Below are positions 1-11,970 of a DNA stretch of 64,000 nt, in pieces. The stretch is from assembly GCF_003073045.1 (NCBI RefSeq), contig NC_037590.1, positions 27,926,449 through 27,990,448 on the forward strand. Direction: 5' to 3'. The notes under the pieces were generated by a model, which was given only the letters and a program-made list of their open reading frames with translations, made no database searches and had not been told where the DNA came from. A program made the position numbers and the translations under genes. Numbering within the stretch: the stretch's first letter is position 1; the number at the start of each line of letters is the position of its first letter. The stretch is from Pomacea canaliculata. Taxonomy: Eukaryota > Mollusca > Gastropoda > Architaenioglossa > Ampullariidae.

Positions 1-131
1 TGGAAAGACTGAAACTGTTTATGTGCAATAACAATATTGAACTCATTTTGGAGACTGAAGCCTCGTCTCGCCAGCGTTTGGAGTCTGTCCGGTGTTTATT
101 GAAGCCACCGCACGGAGGCCATCGTGTGTAA
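1..131 (+). CDS. Exon of an unrecognised gene, cut by the left edge
   Basis: An open frame runs from base 3 to a TAA at 129-131 and encodes about 42 residues, beginning ERLKLFMCNNNIELILE and ending LLKPPHGGHRV. The composition (charged, few low-complexity residues) is like real protein, and the frame is open from the edge with no splice acceptor, so it is the 3' part of an exon. Two endings are possible. Either TAA is the true stop, with a 3' UTR reaching the AATAAA at about 473, or the sequence GT|GTAAGG that overlaps the stop is a splice donor and the gene continues. I do not recognise the family and assign no function. Confidence 0.45.
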   Translation, partial: ERLKLFMCNNNIELILETEASSRQRLESVRCLLKPPHGGHRV

Positions 132-500
132 GGACATTATTTCAGGTACTCGTGAACAAAGTCTTGTTTCCATGACAACATTCCTTTTCGATGAACTCCT
201 GCAGCCCTATTCAGAAACATTATGAAAGCCACCAGTCTAAAAGGATTGAAGGAAGGGAATAGGAGAAACCTCAGTTTGAAAAGTCCTAATGATATTTTTA
301 TTAATAGCTTAGGATGTACTTGGTTCTTTTTTGCACCTTTTTGGAAATAATTTTTCATTAGCATTCTTTAAATTTGTAAAGCCTCTTGAAGCTTGTAGTG
401 TCAGACTTAAAGTCAGATGTCAAAATGTTTTGATTTGTTCATGAAAGACTTTATGCTGTTGTACTATTGTGAAATAAATGTGTTTACGCTCTGTTGCTGG
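132..500 (+). other. Probable 3' UTR or intron with a poly(A) signal
   Basis: AT-rich, no convincing coding potential. It contains an AATAAA hexamer at about 473-478 in the context GAAATAAATG, which would serve as the poly(A) signal if the TAA at 129 is used as the stop of the edge exon. Confidence 0.3.
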
Positions 501-730
501 GGACACCATTGTAGCTCACTGTTCACTGTTCATGTTCAGCGCGGTCTCTGTGTGAACATAGCACGTGGGGCTCAGACAGTGAGTATGGTGAGAGCACTGG
601 ACTTCTAGGATAAAGAGGACTTGTTTTTGAAATTAACTGATTAAACCTCATTGTCTCTCTATACAAATCTCATAGTAAGGCATCTATCTATTATCTACCT
701 ACCTGAGTGAGTGCGACTGTGCGTAAGCAT

Positions 731-768
731 GTGTGAGAGTGTGTGTGTGTGTGTGAGAGAGAGAGCGT
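731..768. repeat. (TG)n / (GA)n microsatellite
   Basis: A run of TG dinucleotides followed by GA dinucleotides. Apart from this repeat I see nothing interpretable in 500-2020; the small open frames there look like chance. Confidence 0.9.
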
Positions 769-2028
769 GCCTGTATGTTTGATTATCTGTCTGTTTGTCT
801 GTCTGAAAGTTCTAAACTCAAACACAAACTTCTTAGTTCTGACATCAGTTTTCGCTCATCTGTGTATAGTTCTATGAACAATATGAACAAATTAGCTATT
901 TTGAAGTTCGTTTACCGGATCTCAGTGATGTCAATGAGGTATTCATTGGCTGTCAACATTTTAAGAGTTATTGTTCGAACCCACATTGTCACAATCTACT
1001 TGTTGTACTATAAGAAAATCGCTGACAGAAATTTAAGGTACGTTTTTTAAAGATCTTCCTGATAAACCAGAAAATCTCGGTGAATTTTGAATGGTGAATA
1101 ATTAAAAGGGAGGTGGTCGGCTCTTATTTTCATCTTTTGTGGTTTCCCTTAGAATTTAGATGGAAAACTGTCAGCCCTGAATCGATGAACGCCAGGACAC
1201 AATCGATTTCATGCGTTCATTCGATCGAGGGCATCTCTATGAGGGCACTAGACCCACTCAGTGAGATGTCTTAGTGTGATGTTCAATGGTGACACTTGTA
1301 AAAACATTTGTTTACATTTGTACACAGCAAACGTTTTACGCAAATACCGTGTGGCTGGTATAGTCATGAACAAACTCTCATCTAAAAAAATTCATTTCCC
1401 AGAATTATAAGATCAAAGCGTGTTCTTAACAAAAAAATTTTGAATCGCATTCTGGATGGGCTGTGACAAGTCTGTCACAGTGGGTTGTCTAGTTGGTTAA
1501 TGTCTGTGTGACATTTTGATGGTGTGTTAGTCACGACACAACCTTTTCTGATGGCGTGTTTCTGTTAGATGACATTTTTATCTCTCTGTATCATGTTTCC
1601 ATACAGCCCACAAACCTGGATTTTTAACTTTTTGTGATGTCCGAGCTTCACGAGAAATCTCGAGTGTTGGTGTCTCTTTGACCAGAAGTCTGTGCGGACA
1701 TGTGAGAGCTCGACACAAGTTGTTCACACTGTCGTCTGCTACACACAACTCCCTCCACCTTCTCATCCTAACATTGCTCTGTACACATCCATTCCCACGT
1801 TTTCTTCATTCCTTGTTTGTGGTCTTTGTGTTGCTCGAACAGCTCAAGGCTCACTGCTCATTGGCCATTCGCGAATCAGCTCGCCTGCTGCTCACATTCC
1901 ATGAAACAACCAACAAATGTTGCTAAACTGTTATGTCCCCCTACCCTCGTCTGAGCAAATACATTCTTGGCTAGAGTGGCACACATTACATGAAAGTAAA
2001 ATAAAATGGTTATTACATGTGAGGTGAT

Positions 2029-2092
2029 GACAGCGACGACGACGATGATGATGATGACGACGACGACGACGACAATGATGATGACGACACGG
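2029..2092. repeat. (GAC/GAT)n trinucleotide microsatellite
   Basis: Alternating GAC and GAT triplets over about 60 bp. The valine/isoleucine-rich open frame on the minus strand is a by-product of this repeat, not a gene. Confidence 0.9.
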
Positions 2093-2924
2093 CTATGAGG
2101 ATGTCTACTCAAGGTCTATTGTTTGTTTTATGTTTATTAAAATCGAGATGCCTGCTTGATGCTCTCGGATCTTGTGTTCGCTGAAGTTTTCATGTAAATA
2201 ATCAAAGGTCGCATCACTTCACATCAGGAAAGAGACTGTTAGACGCGACAAGGATACAAAGTCATCAGATTATCTTCGATATACATTTGTGATACTGTTT
2301 TACCCAAGCTGCCCGAGGACCTGCAGTTGACGAGTGTGTACCCAGTGTTACTCTTGTTTGATTTTCGGTTGGCCGTAAACCTCACAAGGGTGTTAGATGA
2401 CCTGATGCAGAAAGTTTTCATGTTGTTTCAGTGTTTATTCATGGAGAAATAGACCACGAAACTATCTAACCTATATATTATAAACATTTCAAATGTGTCA
2501 GTTATCGATATCATTTTGAAACCATGTGATATAACTTGTTTGTCGAGTTGATGTAACCATCTTAGCGCGATTTTCATGAAAGCACGGGACTGTGGGACGC
2601 CATGTCAGACATCCCTGCAGGTCAATAGGTCACAGACTGTGTCACCTGATAGTTTGCACAGTATATATGTAACCAGACTACAATTTTGATATCATAGCCA
2701 GTTTTTTGTAACCACTGTAATGTCCACTATCTATGTTGTTTAGGAGACCCATAAGGAGTACGTTTTTTTTTCTATTTTCTATTGAACTATTGTGTATCCT
2801 CTGTGTTTATGGGCATTTCACATTTTGCAAGAAAATTTAGAAAGATTTAATTACAACAGAATTTAAAGTATGTTTTTCCTGATTTCCTTTCACGACTCTT
2901 GTTTTTATCTCTAGTGGTATGCGT

Positions 2925-2985
2925 ATGTGTGTGTTAGCAAGTGTGTACACATGTGTGTGTGTGTGCGTGTGTGTGTGTGTGCGTC
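2925..2985. repeat. (TG)n microsatellite
   Basis: Interrupted TG repeat. The surrounding 2100-4000 holds no exon that I can support on either strand; in particular I searched for EF-hand coding sequence on the plus strand and saw none. Confidence 0.85.
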
Positions 2986-4011
2986 ATGTTCTATAGACAT
3001 ATCGTAAATCATATTGAATTATAATTAAATTTGAACCCAGTGCATAAAGTGTATAAAAGACTCTGAAAATGCAGAATTTAGAAAACGAATCAGCACTAGG
3101 TCTTTTAAAAGCATGGAAACAGCAATTCACAACGCTCTATCGATTTTGTTGTGTTAATTAGCTACATTCAGTAGGATAATTAGTACAGTTTAGCTGGCTC
3201 TCTAGCGATGCACATCTCTCTGGTTGTTGTAGCCAGTACCACGGGATAGATGTCCTCAATATCACCCCCTCCCCAGCATTCACCCTCCGTTTCCACTTCA
3301 GGAATCTGGCGACAGACAGCTCAGCTGAATCGACTGAGACCCAGTCGAGACACGGCTGATTGATTGTTGCCATAGAAACAGAACTCACTTACTTGCTGTT
3401 CTGGCACGCGGGCGAGTCTGCTCATGCTGAGGTTGAGTATAAATGAACTGTTCAGTGTCTGCTAGAATTTTACACCACCAGCCTCAGCAACAGCAAACGG
3501 CTGGACGACGATGCCACGTGACATGTGCCCCGGGATGCTTCACATCAACATCGGAGGCTCCCGTGACGACTTATGCGTTTCCAATCATTATTCTGTCAAT
3601 GTTGACCTGCACTAGACAAAAGCAACAAGACTGATATGAAACTTCCAGCAGAATCTTGTGTTTGTATAGACAGACACCACTGATCGTCACTTTAGCTCTT
3701 GAATGTTTGTTCTTAAGTACTAATGGCAGAAAAATAGATGAATCATTTTCTGGCTAAATATATGTGTTTAATGTTCTATCTATCTTTTTCGCTATATGTG
3801 TGTGTTAGTGCGTGTGCCTGCATCTATATGCATGCGTCGTTCGTATGTCTGTATATATCATTCCTCATGCGTTCATGGCATGACTGACACTGACCTTTTC
3901 TTGGTCACGCATTGTCCGGGGTTATTTTTCAGGGTGAGGGGTTAGATATGGAGATCAGTCTCTAACAAATCATTTGATATTTTTTCACGTGATGATGTCC
4001 TCCTTTTTCAG

Positions 4012-4040
4012 AGTTCGTGACCATGATGACGGCGAAGTAA
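4012..4040 (+). CDS. Calmodulin, last coding exon only
   Basis: After a strong acceptor (polypyrimidine tract TCCTCCTTTTTCAG ending at 4011) the exon reads AG TTC GTG ACC ATG ATG ACG GCG AAG TAA. With a G supplied by the upstream exon this is EFVTMMTAK-stop, the invariant C-terminal end of calmodulin, the EF-hand calcium sensor. The entry phase (G|AG) matches the position of the last intron known in animal calmodulin genes, where the final coding exon specifies only EFVxMMTxK. No other calmodulin exon is visible between here and the left edge, so the EF-hand exons would have to lie upstream of the window, across an intron of more than 4 kb that also contains the edge exon at 1-131. Otherwise this is an orphan relic exon. 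The identity of the nine residues is secure; whether the gene is live is not. Confidence 0.7.
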
Positions 4041-4746
4041 AGACATCAGCCTCCTACCCACTCACCCACCCACACACACACCTATACTCGGTCTCGGACC
4101 CCAGGCCGCGGTCTTCACCTACAGAACCATCATCACAGCTTGGCTCTCATTCATCTGCCTGTCTGCGCCTGACGACAACACCAGGCAATCGTCAACCAAA
4201 TCATGTGCTTGGAACGACCGACTCTGGCAAGAAATGAAGTGTGGATTGTGTTGAATGACTTTCTTGGGCTGTTGAGCAGAATGGATGAAGTCTGTGCATT
4301 CATTTTCACTTTTATATTAGCTTGGCGAATAACATGCAACAGCTAAACAGTGCTTACAAGTCTGTTGGTCAGTTGGTAAGCGAGCAAGATTACTACACGA
4401 CGGGTGGAATTACATTTTTCGTCAGTCACTCCCGCGGGGTATCAGGGGCATTTAACTGCCTTTGAGAGTTTACCAACCTGACCCCTCACCTGTAGTTTCT
4501 GTGCCTTTCTTGTATTTCGCTCGGCTGTATGACTTCCATGAGCTTTTGTAAATTCCATCCTCTTTTCCTCCCGTCACTGTCGTAAAGCCTCTTATCTAAA
4601 CTAACAGCTTGTTCTTACCTAACTTACTTAACTCACACGAAATGCTGTTGTTTCACGGTCTGGTGCTCTCCTGGACAACCTACCGTCTCTGGTCAGGCAG
4701 ACACCGTGTTCATTGTAGCAGATTCTCTACGAAGCACACTAATAAA
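4041..4746 (+). other. Candidate 3' UTR of the calmodulin exon
   Basis: Non-coding stretch after the calmodulin stop, ending at an AATAAA hexamer (4741-4746). The extent is inferred from that hexamer only. Confidence 0.35.
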
Positions 4747-4919
4747 TATTACAGTTTTCAGACCAAACGTTTCGGGATGCATGTTCAAATTTCTTAAATA
4801 CCTTCGATTTTTTTTTAATCAGATTTAAACGATCGCCATACATACTTCAACGAACCCACAACTCAATGATCATGCAAATATATGCATGGGGGAATTTCAG
4901 CGTAGTTCAGGCTATCGCA

Positions 4920-4980
4920 GCCACACACACACACACAAACACACAAACACACACACAAACACACACGCGCGCGCGCACAC
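4920..4980. repeat. (CA)n microsatellite ending in (CG)n
   Basis: CA dinucleotide run with A interruptions and a short GCGCGCGC tail. The rest of 4750-6700 shows no gene I can support; it is intergenic sequence between the calmodulin exon and the P450. Confidence 0.9.
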
Positions 4981-6772
4981 AATTTTGTCATATATTAGTC
5001 AAAACCCAGGATTTCAAGCATTTCCATACCACATTTTGTGTCTTCTGGTTCTCAAGCTTGAATGTGCGCGAGTTTATAATGGTTCACACACTCACAAAAT
5101 AAAATATGTTATTATGAAGGTGTCCTGTTCTTATTTTCTTTAGACGGATCAGCTGTGATTGTTTTTTGTGTGAGAGAATAGTTCTTTGTGTGTCGTAGAG
5201 ATGTCATGTGACACAGGCAACAATTCAAGAGACACCGTTACAAGCTACAAACTACAGAATTCTGCATTCAAAATACAGAATTCAAAAGTCACAATCATTG
5301 GATAGAAAAAAAAACACGTTATTTTGATTATATCACTTTATTCTGTTTGTTCTGCATTCCAATATTTTACTGTAAACATGCTCGCATGCAATTACAATAG
5401 GATGAAAAGCCCACATGAAGCATTCGTTGACGATGGTAAGCACCAAGATTCTGTGTACTGTCGTCAATAGTCACAGTCCAGTCCACACCAACACACGCAC
5501 AGACATTCGCTAATCTTCATGCACGTCATACATGTCGATCTCATCCCTCCAGTTCAACATTTAACTTGCAAAACTATTTTAGGACAAATAGAGCCGTTCA
5601 TAAAAATAAGCAAGCAATCAAATACTTACATATTAGAAAAAAATAGTCAGTATTCAAAAAGTTCAAATGTAAATAAACTTGTTTTAGTTCGATGATTCTT
5701 CATCGTTGAGACATCTGTTTTACTTTGCATTCGATTAAAAACCACGGACATGAAGGAATGTTGACAGCATGTGAGGCCCACGTGACTGTCAGATGTTAGT
5801 ACGTGGATCAAGTCCAACACATCATCAGAGATTGTGGTTGGGGAGGTGAGGCGGAGGGGGAGTTAGTGGTGTTTGACTCCAAGCCAGTAACGAAGGCTAT
5901 ATGACGACCCGAACATATAAACACAAGGATTATGTGATAGATAATATGACAAGTAGACTGGGTGCCACACGAGATTTGTCTTTTTTCGCCAGAAGCAACT
6001 GTATTTCGTTCGGCAATGTTCGGATACTGAAGGTTTATCCTCTGTGTCACTTTTCAAAATTAACGGAAGCCTTGAACGTTCAGAAACGCTTGACTGGCTC
6101 GTTGCACCACCCAGGTATTAGTAGAATAGACCAACGTATGGTGTCCTCTTCTACATACTCGATGGTGAAAACAAAATCCAGAAAATCACCAAAGTAACAA
6201 GACTCGTATTCGCACTGTAATATTCTGATATGACCTATATGTTTTCATGATAAGATGAAGAAATACATTTTGTGAGCACTTAATCTTTCTGGTAGCTATA
6301 AAACACGCATAACAACAATAAATAAATAAAAATAATTTTCTTCAACATTTGCAATGGTCCAGTTCGGATTACTGTCAGACAGATCAGCCAAGTTCTGTCC
6401 GCAAGATGCGATTCAGCATCTGCAAAGCGTTCAAAGTGCTGATCATAGAATATAAATTAGTAATGTTCACAGAAAGTCAGCCTTAATAACACAATCGACA
6501 GTTCAAATCGTTCTCCATATTGCTTAAGACGAACGATGATGGAAGTTGATGAGATCCTCATCGTCCTTGCTCTGTCTGGCTTGGCCAGCAAGACATCTTC
6601 AACTTCTCTCTGAGTTCTCTCTCGACAGGTGAGTTCATTCTGGTCTGCCAACTTTGTCTTCGTTCACTTCTGCCAGCCAGGCAGCATCCCAAGCCAGACT
6701 AATCTTGAAGACTATATCATAAAAGCCTCTCAAACTTATGCATTTATGTGTGTGTGTTTGTTTGTCTGTCTT

Positions 6773-9700
6773 TCAGCCGTGGTTGGCATAGCGCCCGAGG
6801 TCACGTCTGACGACCCTGACCAGGACCTTGTCCTTGGGAACAATCGCTCCGCGGGCTTGCAGCTCAATGGTTTTCTGAAATAAGGAGAAAAAAAGAAATA
6901 CATTTTAACTTCAGCGAATGTTTGATAGGGCAATAACAATAGAAAAAGAAAAGGCGGATTTTCATATGAATATTTTAACATTCGTCTCCTGCTGTACTTA
7001 AAACTCATCTAAAAGTACTCTTCTTGCCAGTGCAGGCTGAACGACCATTTTAAAATTCATAATTTCTTCCCATGAGGAAAATTAAAATGTTTTACATGTC
7101 TGTCAAAATAATTGTTCTGGACTTTCCATCCCATAATTAGTTATTTCTCTGCTGTTCTCTAATGGATCTTTAATGCGCTTTCCTTAAACTGTCGGTTGAA
7201 CTTTTAAGGATCTTTAATACGCTTTTAAATGTCAGTTTAATTTTCAATTTTTGATAGGAGCGACAAGATTAAAAATTTTGTAACGTGCAAAGTAATCATT
7301 CCCTTTCCTGGATCGTCCAGTCATCTTGACCTTTCAGCGAAATTTGGTTAAAAATTTAATTAATTAATAACTAAACAAAAACGTTTTTCTCCAAATGAAA
7401 CTTCCTGGCTTTTCTCATTTCAAGAATTTAGGCAGTAACAGTTGGGTAATTTTCTTAAAGCTGAAAACACAGTGATTTTAAAAGAACATCTTCATTATGT
7501 ATTTTTTTTTTTTACCTGGGCACCTGCGTCTCTCGTGAGAGTGAAATGCTGAAGGAGTCGAACCATCGCGATTTTCGCCTCCAAGACGGCAAAGCGCATT
7601 CCAATACAACAGCGAGGTCCCGATCCGAAGGGCAGGAAGGAGTAGGGGTAGACTTTGTCTTTATTCTTCGTGGAGAACCTGCACGACAAAAAGATAACCC
7701 AACATTCATCATGGCTGTCATTCTTTTTTTAACGATAGAACTGGATTTAAGTCAAATTCTCTGTCTTTTCGATTTACTAAAGAATAATATGCATTTTTGC
7801 GCAGACAATTGTGAACGAATTAAAGTAAAAACTGAGTTGAAGAGGAAACAGAAAAGATTACAAGTTCTGCGCTAAAATGCAGAAATAAACTGTTATTTTG
7901 CTGTTAGCGAGCTTAAAAAGCGTGACAACCTTTCGGGATCGAAGTCCTCAGGGTGGTTCCAGAACTCGGGGTCGTGGTGCAATGCCCAGATGTTGGCGTG
8001 AATGTTCATCCCGGCAGGAATCGTGAAGCCTTTGAACTCCCGAGCCTTGTCGGCTTTGCGTGTCACAATTCTGAAAACAATGGACATAATGACATGGAAA
8101 CCTGACTTTCACGGAGGGCAAAAGGTTATACACCACGCAAAAAATACAAGGTTTGAACCACGGGCGCGCCTCCATGTAAAAACATTTTTCGTACCTAAAC
8201 CTCTCTGTAAACAATGATTCTCAATGATTGTGTTCCTCTTTCTCGGGATTTTTAAGGCCTTTGATATCTGCACTTAAGTTACGATGTGAAAGAAATCAAA
8301 TTGTTTTTAAGCCTGATTGTGAGGAACGAATCAATAAATGAAAAAAGAAATGAAGGAAGAGTGCCTGACATCGGACAAAATACTTACAGAGACGCAGTCG
8401 GGAAAAGACGGCAGGCTTCGTCAAAGACCATGTCAAAGTACTCCATCTTTTGGACAGTTTGGTACGTCACTTCCTGTAAACAAACAACTGTTTCTTGTCA
8501 AACGTGTATATTCACTAATCACCCTTAACTTTTGTTTATTCTTGTTAGTAGAGAAGAGCTGTTTGAAATAATCTTGTTGTATATCTTGACTATTTGGAGG
8601 AAATGCGAGCCAAGCCTTCAAGACTGACCTTGTTGGGGAGGGAGTCGATCTCCTGCAGTAGGCGAGCCTGCACGTGCGGGTTGTGCGCCAGCAGGTGAGA
8701 GAGGAGCGCCAGGACGGCGCTGGTGGTTTCGTATCCCGCCAGGAGGAACGTCAGACTCTGCGCCACCACCTCCCGCTCCGTCATCTTGGCGTGAAGCTTG
8801 TCCTCGTGACTGGCGTCCTCGTCTCCCGTCCCCTCGACATGACTGCGATGAGTGGGCGGAAACAGCATCAGCTGTACAAGGTCTGTGATCCTGTTGTTGG
8901 GCTGAAACAGTCAAGAAATCGGAAGGTAACTTAACTGAACTGTGTTTATTGTAGACTTCCTCTTTATGGAATCGCTGCACAACGTTGTTACAAGGCTGTT
9001 AACAACCTTTAAACTTTAAAAAAAAATCTTCACCAAGGCATGTATTTTTTTATTCCATCATCTGTACCATTCAATAAAGCGACTGCCTAAAAATATACAT
9101 CAAATGAACTGGTCTAAGCTTTGGCTTACTTCATTATCCCACATAACATAAAAAAGATTTTAAACATAAAATTGTAATTATTATTGTACATACACTTATT
9201 CCTCTTGGGCTCGCAATCTGCGTTAATGTTTTATTTGTTCTTAATCGATACTTAATTGACAAACTTCAGCAAGATAAGATAACTCACCCCCATCTCTTTG
9301 CGTATGCGAATGACCTCCCTGAGTCTGAGCCTGAGCCACACCACAGGGTTCATGCCGAAGAACACCACCATGTTCTTGAGCGCAAAAATGAAGGTCGACA
9401 GGAACGGCACGGCCACTGTGGTAGAAAATGAGACAGACCCTTCATGAATAGACATCCCTGTATTGTCCAAAACCTTTTGACAGGAACTTGTAAGTGCCAT
9501 ACAGTTGTGCGCATTGAAATGACAAATAAAGAATATAAAATATGAGTCTTTAGTTTAGTTTTAGCCAAGTGTCAATGCGACGATTTCGTTTACCTGGCGG
9601 GCAATAGCAACATTTTTAAAAAGAAGTTCCTTCAAGGAGACTATTGGGTCCTATCATAGAGCAATGGCCATAATACACCGAGCAACGATATAATCCCTCC

Positions 9701-11817
9701 TGGCTTATACGGATTGTAAACATGACTGTAAACATGACTGTGCGTACAAGCTGTTCTCCATGACTACTATCAGAAAGATAGCTGTACTCACTGACTAAAG
9801 TAGAATGATGGTCGTTGACATAAGGTCGAAGAGGGACTTGATGGTGATTAAAAACTCGTCGTTGGGATCGGTCTGGGCGCGGGTCTGCAGGCCGAAGGCG
9901 CACCTCCCAATGACATCCAGAGACAGGGACTGGAAGGCGCTGTACATGTCCACGGTTCCTTCCCTCCCTCTGCATCGGCTAGACAGGTTCTCAACCAGCA
10001 TGTCGGCGGAAGTAGTCATGATATTCATCATCTGACAACACAGAGCGTCAAGGACCCCGTTACTACTCACTAAAGAATAACCCAACACATTTCCCCTTAC
10101 CATTCGTTACAAGAATGAAAAGCCTAAAGTTCCGTTTTTGAGACACCAAGCTTTCTAATCCGACACTCCATTGCTTTCAACGAGCTCTGAAAAAACGAGT
10201 TCCTGAGACGTAATTAGTAGTAATTAGTTGTTACTAGCTGTCAGAGCAATGTCTTTTTCACATTTGTTTTCTTCTTTTTTCTACACTTCCCTGCTGGCTG
10301 CTGCTTGGGGGAAATACATCAGATATGTCATGGTTTAGAGCTCTACCCCAAACTGTGTGCTTTATTTAGAAAAAGTGTTAAAGATCACATTTTCGTGAAT
10401 GTTTCTTGCAATCGCTCAAACCTTCAAGATCAATGATTCCCTGTAATAAAGACCGTGACTAATGGGCAGGGATACAGCTATTTACCGGAGATGCTTAATC
10501 ATAGAATAACTTAAATAGACTGGGAGATAGAGAGCAGTTTTATTCATACCTGTTTGAGTTTTCCCGAGGAAAAGGCTGGCGTCAACAAAGATCGGCTGCG
10601 ACGCCATTGATGTCCGTTCTCCAGAAAAAGCCCGAGGCTCTTGCGTGGAGCCAGCGGAAACGGCTGTCCCAAACACAGGAACATAAAGGTATAAGAAAAC
10701 AGGAACATTTTTCACAGTCACCTTAAAGTGCAAATAAAAAGAACACATGAACACACGCCACACACACTCTCTCTCCTTCTCAAACACAGAGTCATGTCAA
10801 AGGAAGTATGAATATCATCTCTAACACAAACACGCGAAAGTAAGAAAAAGGATAATGCTGTCGCAAATTTTACATTAAAAAATCTGTTTGCAACAAGCGG
10901 AATCCAGGGTGAATATCTACTGATTTTCACTACTAGTTTGATGTGGATTTTTTTTCTGGCGTCTAGTCAGCCTTTGCTGTATATTTTGAAAAGTTCACTT
11001 GCAATCACCTTGCGACTCATGAAGTTACTAGCGTCCTTCCCGAGAATTTGGCTCAGAATGTCCGGGTCACTAATGCTGAGAACCGGGGTGTAGCCCTCAA
11101 AGAAACCGAACACGCGTCCATATTTCTGGCTCCATTCAACGGTTGCATGGAACTGACCCTGAAAACGAGTTAAGAAAACATTAAACCCTCTCTCTCTCTC
11201 TTTCTCTCTTTCGCACTTTTTTTTGCGTTTCCATCAATACATCAACTCAACAGATTTTTTTTATTTTTGTGAAATTTTCTGTTTTAGTCATTGTTGTCAC
11301 TGATTTCTCAAATTTAATCATCCACTTTATCCACATTACTATTTATGTATTTATATTATTTATTTATAGGTTATAGGGATCTACCTTTTTCATAATCTCG
11401 CGGAGATTTCCCACCAATATCGATGGCTTAGGTCCAGGGATGTTCAGCCTCTCGAAGATACTGAAGTGGCGCTTCAAGTGCCTGCAAGAAAAAAATTAAA
11501 TGTGCATAAATTAACTTGTGGATTGTGAGCACCTTTGCTCACATTACACGCACAGTTGAAAGGAGAGTATCAAATGTGAGCAGATTACAATTCCTGTCCA
11601 CTAAGAGGCACAAGACAAGCTTCCAAACACACGCCAAATTCGTCAAAGACTGTCAAGACGTTGTAAAATTTGAAAAGGAATTTAGAAAAAAATGAGGAAA
11701 AAAAAAGAAAAAGAGAACGCTTTAGTGGTCCACATCTAAACCTACTTACCAGTAGACACAGAGTCCAAAAAGAAAGGCCAAGCAGCAGCCCCAGAGGAAG
11801 AGTGTGATGCCATCCAT
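6773..11817 (-). CDS. Cytochrome P450, CYP3/thromboxane synthase type, 11 exons
   Basis: Haem-thiolate monooxygenase of the endoplasmic reticulum, about 520 residues, of the CYP3 clan (CYP3A/TBXAS1-like); substrate unknown. Exons from the ATG: 11817-11750, 11481-11385, 11158-11009, 10663-10550, 10031-9792, 9415-9288, 8901-8629, 8473-8388, 8070-7930, 7678-7516, 6874-6773 (stop TGA). A hydrophobic N-terminal anchor (residues about 3-22) is followed by the proline hinge IPGPKP. The C-helix is WRRSR (W about 125), the I-helix oxygen-binding motif AGYETT (about 321-326), the K-helix ExxR is EACR (about 376), PERF is present as FDPERF, and the haem loop is FGSGPRCCIG with axial Cys about 457. All splice junctions join in phase except exon 5 to exon 6. 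There, exon 5 runs into an in-frame TAG (9797-9795) just before its GTGAGT donor, and exon 6 needs a different phase; removing two bases would restore the family sequence. The gene may be a young pseudogene, a null allele or an assembly error. Confidence 0.9.
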
Positions 11818-11944
11818 GTCAAAGGCCTGGTGCTCTAGTACAGGGTACGTGCCTCAAAACTCTGAACGTTGAATACAATTCTTTCTGAAGACCAGTGAAG
11901 AATGCTCGAAGCAGGGGTCTCGGAGTCGTAATTGGTAACTCGTT

Positions 11945-11970
11945 AGACCGTTGGCTATTTAAGTTATTGG
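11945..11970 (-). promoter_or_regulatory. Possible TATA-like and CCAAT elements of the P450
   Basis: On the minus strand, CCAAT and a TTAAATA TATA-like box lie about 10 bp apart and 140-150 bp upstream of the P450 start codon. The spacing is plausible for a core promoter but the motifs are short and unproven. Apart from these I see nothing interpretable in 11818-13900. Confidence 0.3.

Noticed and set aside
3974-4237. 87-codon plus-strand frame over the calmodulin exon
   Set aside because: Wrong frame; it includes a CA repeat, whereas the splice acceptor and calmodulin ending fix the other frame.
4366-4520. Possible tRNA-derived SINE (GGTCAGTTGGTAAGCG-like A box)
   Set aside because: No readable B box, no tail and no target duplication.
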